Assembly (NCBI GenBank): GCA_023418255.1
Contig: JAEZZZ010000109.1
Span: 1 to 34,098 of the forward strand
Length of the DNA stretch: 34,098 bases
Source of the DNA: Bacteroidota bacterium
Lineage (GTDB): Bacteria; Bacteroidota; Bacteroidia; Bacteroidales; Dysgonomonadaceae
Reading direction: 5' to 3'
This document shows positions 33,928 through 34,098 of this stretch, piece after piece; positions within the stretch are counted from its first letter, which is position 1, and each line of letters begins with the position of its first letter. The position numbers were made by a program, and so were the translations under genes. Below the pieces are notes generated by a model. The model saw only the letters and a program-made list of their open reading frames with translations, searched no databases and had not been told where the DNA came from.

Positions 33928-34098
33928 ATTCTTAATATATAATATTTTACTTTCATTTGTCAAAGCACAATGTATTAACCCGCATTATTCATGAAGAACA
34001 CTTTCCATTTTCTTTGCCCCTCTTTTCCTCTGTGGGATGAATGGTTTTACTATTTTCTAATTCGATGATTGTTTTTTGAACGTTTCTTACTCCGCAAA

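Overview
The window looks like a chromosomal segment of a Bacteroidales bacterium (phylum Bacteroidota) carrying a recently acquired mobilizable antibiotic-resistance transposon. Three things point to this phylum: a SusC/SusD outer-membrane pair, promoters of the Bacteroidota form TAnnTTTG(C) instead of sigma-70 boxes, and a general lack of Shine-Dalgarno sequences. The genus cannot be fixed from the sequence alone.

Layout. (1) 1-6080: housekeeping genes on the + strand, namely a POT-family peptide transporter, the replicative DNA polymerase III alpha subunit (dnaE) and thioredoxin. (2) 6340-11340: a SusC-like TonB-dependent transporter and a SusD-like lipoprotein behind a strong promoter and a leader of about 310 nt, closed by a terminator. 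No polysaccharide-degrading enzyme accompanies them. (3) 11520-12063: an HU-like DNA-binding protein, followed by four 22-bp tandem repeats that can each fold into a hairpin. (4) About 12094-21493: a Tn4555-type mobilizable transposon. It carries a class A beta-lactamase of the CfxA family (+) and, all on the - strand, a MobV-type relaxase, a likely oriT, a TOPRIM primase, a RepA-like ATPase/helicase, a small HTH protein, a two-TM protein of unknown function, a tyrosine integrase and a zinc-finger/multi-HTH protein. Imperfect inverted repeats at the two ends suggest its boundaries. (5) 21494-22131: a scar with gene remnants, including the C-terminus of a DUF4143-type ATPase. (6) 22271-24883: clpC. 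(7) 25585-31327: rseC-like gene plus the Rnf complex in the order B-C-D-G-E-A. (8) 31562-33927: a DUF6600/YXWGXW-type lipoprotein with a low-complexity tail and a convergent unknown lipoprotein.

How the parts work together. The transposon is a self-contained resistance unit: integrase and HTH proteins would excise and integrate it, relaxase plus oriT would let a co-resident conjugative element mobilize it, and primase plus RepA could copy the circular or single-stranded form. A near-identical ~49-bp block with the same internal spacing lies upstream of both the HTH/RepA/primase operon and the integrase gene. This suggests one regulator controls replication/mobilization and integration/excision together, and it is the most interesting new observation here. 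The flanking host genes are ordinary core genes (DNA replication, protein quality control, Rnf ion-translocating electron transport).
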